This document shows, piece after piece, positions 62,601 through 64,000 of a DNA stretch of 64,000 bases. Under the pieces are notes generated by a model, which was not told the DNA's origin, made no database searches, and saw nothing but the letters and a program-made list of their open reading frames with translations. Made by a program: the position numbers and the translations under genes. Source of the stretch: Anaerolineaceae bacterium (GTDB lineage: Bacteria > Chloroflexota > Anaerolineae > Anaerolineales > Anaerolineaceae); contig JAFPZX010000134.1 of NCBI GenBank assembly GCA_017417055.1, forward strand, positions 46,712 through 110,711, in the 5' to 3' direction. Position 1 is the stretch's first letter. Each line of letters starts with the position of its first letter.

Positions 62601-64000
62601 GAAATTGACGGAACAGAATATTTTTTGGTTGAAGGTGTCAAATATCTGGTTCATGAAATCGATATTCCGGAAGGTTATTCCATACCCGAGTTTGACTATT
62701 ATTTTCATTTGACAAAAGATATGGATAAAGTGAATTACAGTGGAGAAACATATTGGGGTAGTAAGAAACCATATACCTACTATTGGACAGATTCCTTCCA
62801 GATCAAAAACAATCCTGTTAAAGGTTCATTCACGCTTGCGGGTACAAAACAGGTACAGGACGCAGACAATTATCCGGATTTTCGTAATTTCAGTTTTTCA
62901 CTTCGTTACAAGGACAGTTCTAATACTGAACCGGTATCCACAGGCACAGTCAGCTTCCGTGATGACAGTTCAAATACGCCGCATGCAATCGATTTTTCCG
63001 AAGTCAGCTATACGCTCGAAGAACTGGATGCACTTGCCTTAGCAAATATTGCCTCGAAAGTAATAGATGATGTCAATGAAATAACTACTTATACGATCAA
63101 TTACACACTCTCGGAAGACCCGCTTTCTGATGACGTAACGGACTTGCGTATACTTACTGAGCCAATCGACGTTACAGCTGTGTTTACCTATGATAAAGAT
63201 GCTCATAAGATGGACACAACAGTTACACCCTCTTCCTCGTCGATTTCTTTTGTCAACAAAGAAATTGGTGTTGAAGGAAATGCAGTGCTTCAAATCACGA
63301 AAGTCCTGGCTCCGAGTGATGCGGTATGGCCGGTGGAAAAGAGTGTAACTTTCACCCTGACCCCTGATGACGATGCCCCGATGCCTGAAGGAACCGGGAA
63401 TGTTGTGACACTTAATGAAGCAGGAACCGCTTCATTTGAACCAATTTATTATGATTCAGATGATGTCGGGAAAACTTACACCTATACGATCCGTGAAACC
63501 ACCGGTTTCGGTGACGGCTGGGCTGCTTCCGGTTCCATCACTGCTCTCGTGGCTGTGACCGATAATGGTAATGGTACCCTTTCTACCACTGTGACCTACA
63601 CGCCTTCTACCGATAATATCGTGAATACTTACGGCGCTACTGGTTCCGAAACGCTCAAGGTCAAGAAGTCTGTCGCCGAAGGTCAAACCTGGCCGTCCGG
63701 CAAATCTGCCACCTTCACGCTTTCCGCTGTCACTTCCGGTGCTCCCATGCCTGCTGCTGGCGGTACTACCGTCACGCTCAGCAGTGCTGCGGAAGGATCC
63801 TTCGGTCCTATTACCTACAGCCTTGCCAATGCCGGTAATACCTATGAATATCTCATCTCTGAAACTTCAGGCTTCGGTGACGGCTGGGCTGCTTCCGGTT
63901 CCATCACTGCTCTCGTGGCTGTGACCGATAATGGCAATGGTACCCTTTCTACCACTGTGACCTATACGCCTTCTACCGATAATATCGTGAATACTTACGG
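59634..64000 (+). CDS. Giant repeat-containing surface adhesin, 3' end outside the window
   Basis: An uninterrupted frame of over 1,450 codons starting MLNFKKLFMLLF behind GGGGAGAG; checked by hand codon by codon without a stop. A signal peptide (to about residue 28) is followed by several beta-rich adhesin-like domains with recurring FDTDIVPQAYVYKDG and ITVTYKAQV-type motifs. A SpaA/Cna-B-like domain comes next (near 62390-62800, ending in LVHEIDIPEGYS with the usual Glu), then a Spy0128-like pilin domain (62820-63270). After that come tandem 122-residue repeats with TYTIRETTGFGDGW and NIVNTYG ends. Self-crosslinking isopeptide bonds are likely. Any LPXTG or other anchor lies beyond the window. 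Confidence 0.88.
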   Translation, partial: MLNFKKLFMLLFVVFMFGTISTVSGVDSDNLRDFVTESDDVKIYVKDDSEHNEQIKNGKYVINADTTYTIEMHFHETNTKQFADTHTLTYPIPAGIDSSNKAQTPTTITITVDGHPYNIGATYQISGDQITVNFDTTDPNFHYLQSAPDVEFKVDFDAKFNGEEKNLDFSDNIKKNIIFDTDIVPQAYVYKDGIHNGDPFNRETGQMDYRIRITADFDCENVRVTDSLTGEALSLDISTIKITDAQGNPIDSSRYSKTSESTSGFDYTITHMNDGEVLFITYSANVDFAKDTNNNGAIESSQTGNSVTVKPDRGDENKHEISNTISFNTTSKENGTAGNSYKDGDKEYKNITWKIKYNELALYPAGGDIINDSIDTASQAFMSYPTDGNITINTYTKDGTAGPTYTVPYSTAVSGNSWQLSLPPTGTAYSYEIIYETIVDMDAVNASNTTQTLKNEVETKTGKDTGEIGVPPSTVYNVTKTYIDYDTNQIQWYAEVDVPEGALSKFEVTDTLPGIWIPNKWYNDKLVQSLLNVEGLYEGEWYDVTYNPSTDSQDTVKLTFYKTTGTSQPGLNEAPDNSRRIIKIYITTDVNQDWLQYGYAHGSNEQKHTNTIKVNDIDTAKAEATVYLGETGVRKFGSYDPSSKTFTFDIILIGVKSAPVIVSDIFDRSIMELTDLNAWNQMIVYYSDYYNNEPFTSGYVKVNQTASADGLLITINEDTLPKKPDGNYYGYYDIHFSTKLKDDVDLASYVLINQGVVTNTAVWNGHEDTWAYTGSHDPIDKTCVYADTTTDCSTAGVADRNIQYQINYNEDKLQLNNGKPIHLFDILSANLSLHYDSIKIVADPDNYITYNISGTDGNKTQIDFVVPDQTAVTITYKAQVIGAFDTTLSTNNTVKVGYFEESKDINFNFASSSAGTGSTAKLNIAKVDENHGDIRFSGLKFVVYPDPDDPASAGLNPMDQHSKNPSGVWAGCEPGGNCAIIPTTAQGILEIDGTEYFLVEGVKYLVHEIDIPEGYSIPEFDYYFHLTKDMDKVNYSGETYWGSKKPYTYYWTDSFQIKNNPVKGSFTLAGTKQVQDADNYPDFRNFSFSLRYKDSSNTEPVSTGTVSFRDDSSNTPHAIDFSEVSYTLEELDALALANIASKVIDDVNEITTYTINYTLSEDPLSDDVTDLRILTEPIDVTAVFTYDKDAHKMDTTVTPSSSSISFVNKEIGVEGNAVLQITKVLAPSDAVWPVEKSVTFTLTPDDDAPMPEGTGNVVTLNEAGTASFEPIYYDSDDVGKTYTYTIRETTGFGDGWAASGSITALVAVTDNGNGTLSTTVTYTPSTDNIVNTYGATGSETLKVKKSVAEGQTWPSGKSATFTLSAVTSGAPMPAAGGTTVTLSSAAEGSFGPITYSLANAGNTYEYLISETSGFGDGWAASGSITALVAVTDNGNGTLSTTVTYTPSTDNIVNTY
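63271..64000 (+). repeat. Tandem 366-bp coding repeats of the adhesin
   Basis: The period is 366 bp (122 codons). Bases 63504-63634 and 63870-64000 differ at only three positions, all synonymous third bases. The first half of unit 1 (63271-63500) is much more diverged from unit 2. The repeats continue past the window end. Confidence 0.9.

Overview
The window is AT-rich bacterial chromosome, about 40% GC by eye, from what looks like a Chloroflexota of the Anaerolineae type. The grounds are a SurA/PrsA-like protein with Thr-Pro linkers, the recX-rny pair, folate-dependent TrmFO, a short SigA followed by a TPR protein and Ndk, several start codons that look leaderless, and a monoderm-like surface-glycan locus. 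An unusual Firmicute cannot be excluded without a 16S or marker-gene search.

Layout. 0-1.5 kb: end of a DUF815 ATPase and ilvE. 1.8-4.1 kb (minus): rpsF-rpsR, without ssb between them, then a peptidyl-prolyl isomerase with a long acidic helical insert. 4.2-9.1 kb (minus): yqhQ-comEA-yqeY-pgpH-ybeY-dgkA. 9.2-16.8 kb (plus): a membrane protein, recX, rny, an 804-residue phosphatase-like membrane protein and a sugar-isomerase-like protein. 16.9-21.4 kb: a minus-strand cluster around a degenerate PfkB-like protein, a small ORF with its own promoter, tRNA-Gly(CCC), ilvA and a 49-codon membrane protein. 21.7-25.8 kb (plus): a CopZ-like protein, a 2-hydroxyacid dehydrogenase, and a secreted protein coupled to a GH1-like barrel. 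25.9-37.3 kb (minus): eleven genes for an ABC-exported glycan (wzm, wzt, capsule glycosyltransferase, methyltransferase, PseB-like dehydratase, SDR, NeuB-like synthase, GT4, SpsF-like nucleotidyltransferase, two GT-A-type transferases), preceded by a winged-helix regulator. 38-46.7 kb: housekeeping genes (trmFO, csp, AEC transporter, degV, sigA, TPR, ndk, dut). 46.8-49.1 kb: a threonine leader peptide and attenuator followed by asd-hom. 49.4-58.7 kb (minus): a GH4 glycosidase, an FHA-FHA-ABC exporter, a DapF-like epimerase carrying a small inserted element, a polar amino-acid ABC importer and an unknown protein. 58.7-64 kb: clustered palindromic repeats, a structured leader RNA with terminator, and a giant repeat-containing surface adhesin that runs off the window.

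The best leads are the Thr attenuator of asd-hom, the riboswitch-like leader of the adhesin, and a MITE-like element of about 93 nt present once between genes and once in frame inside the dapF-like gene. The 49-59 kb segment is also unusually rich in small repeats.
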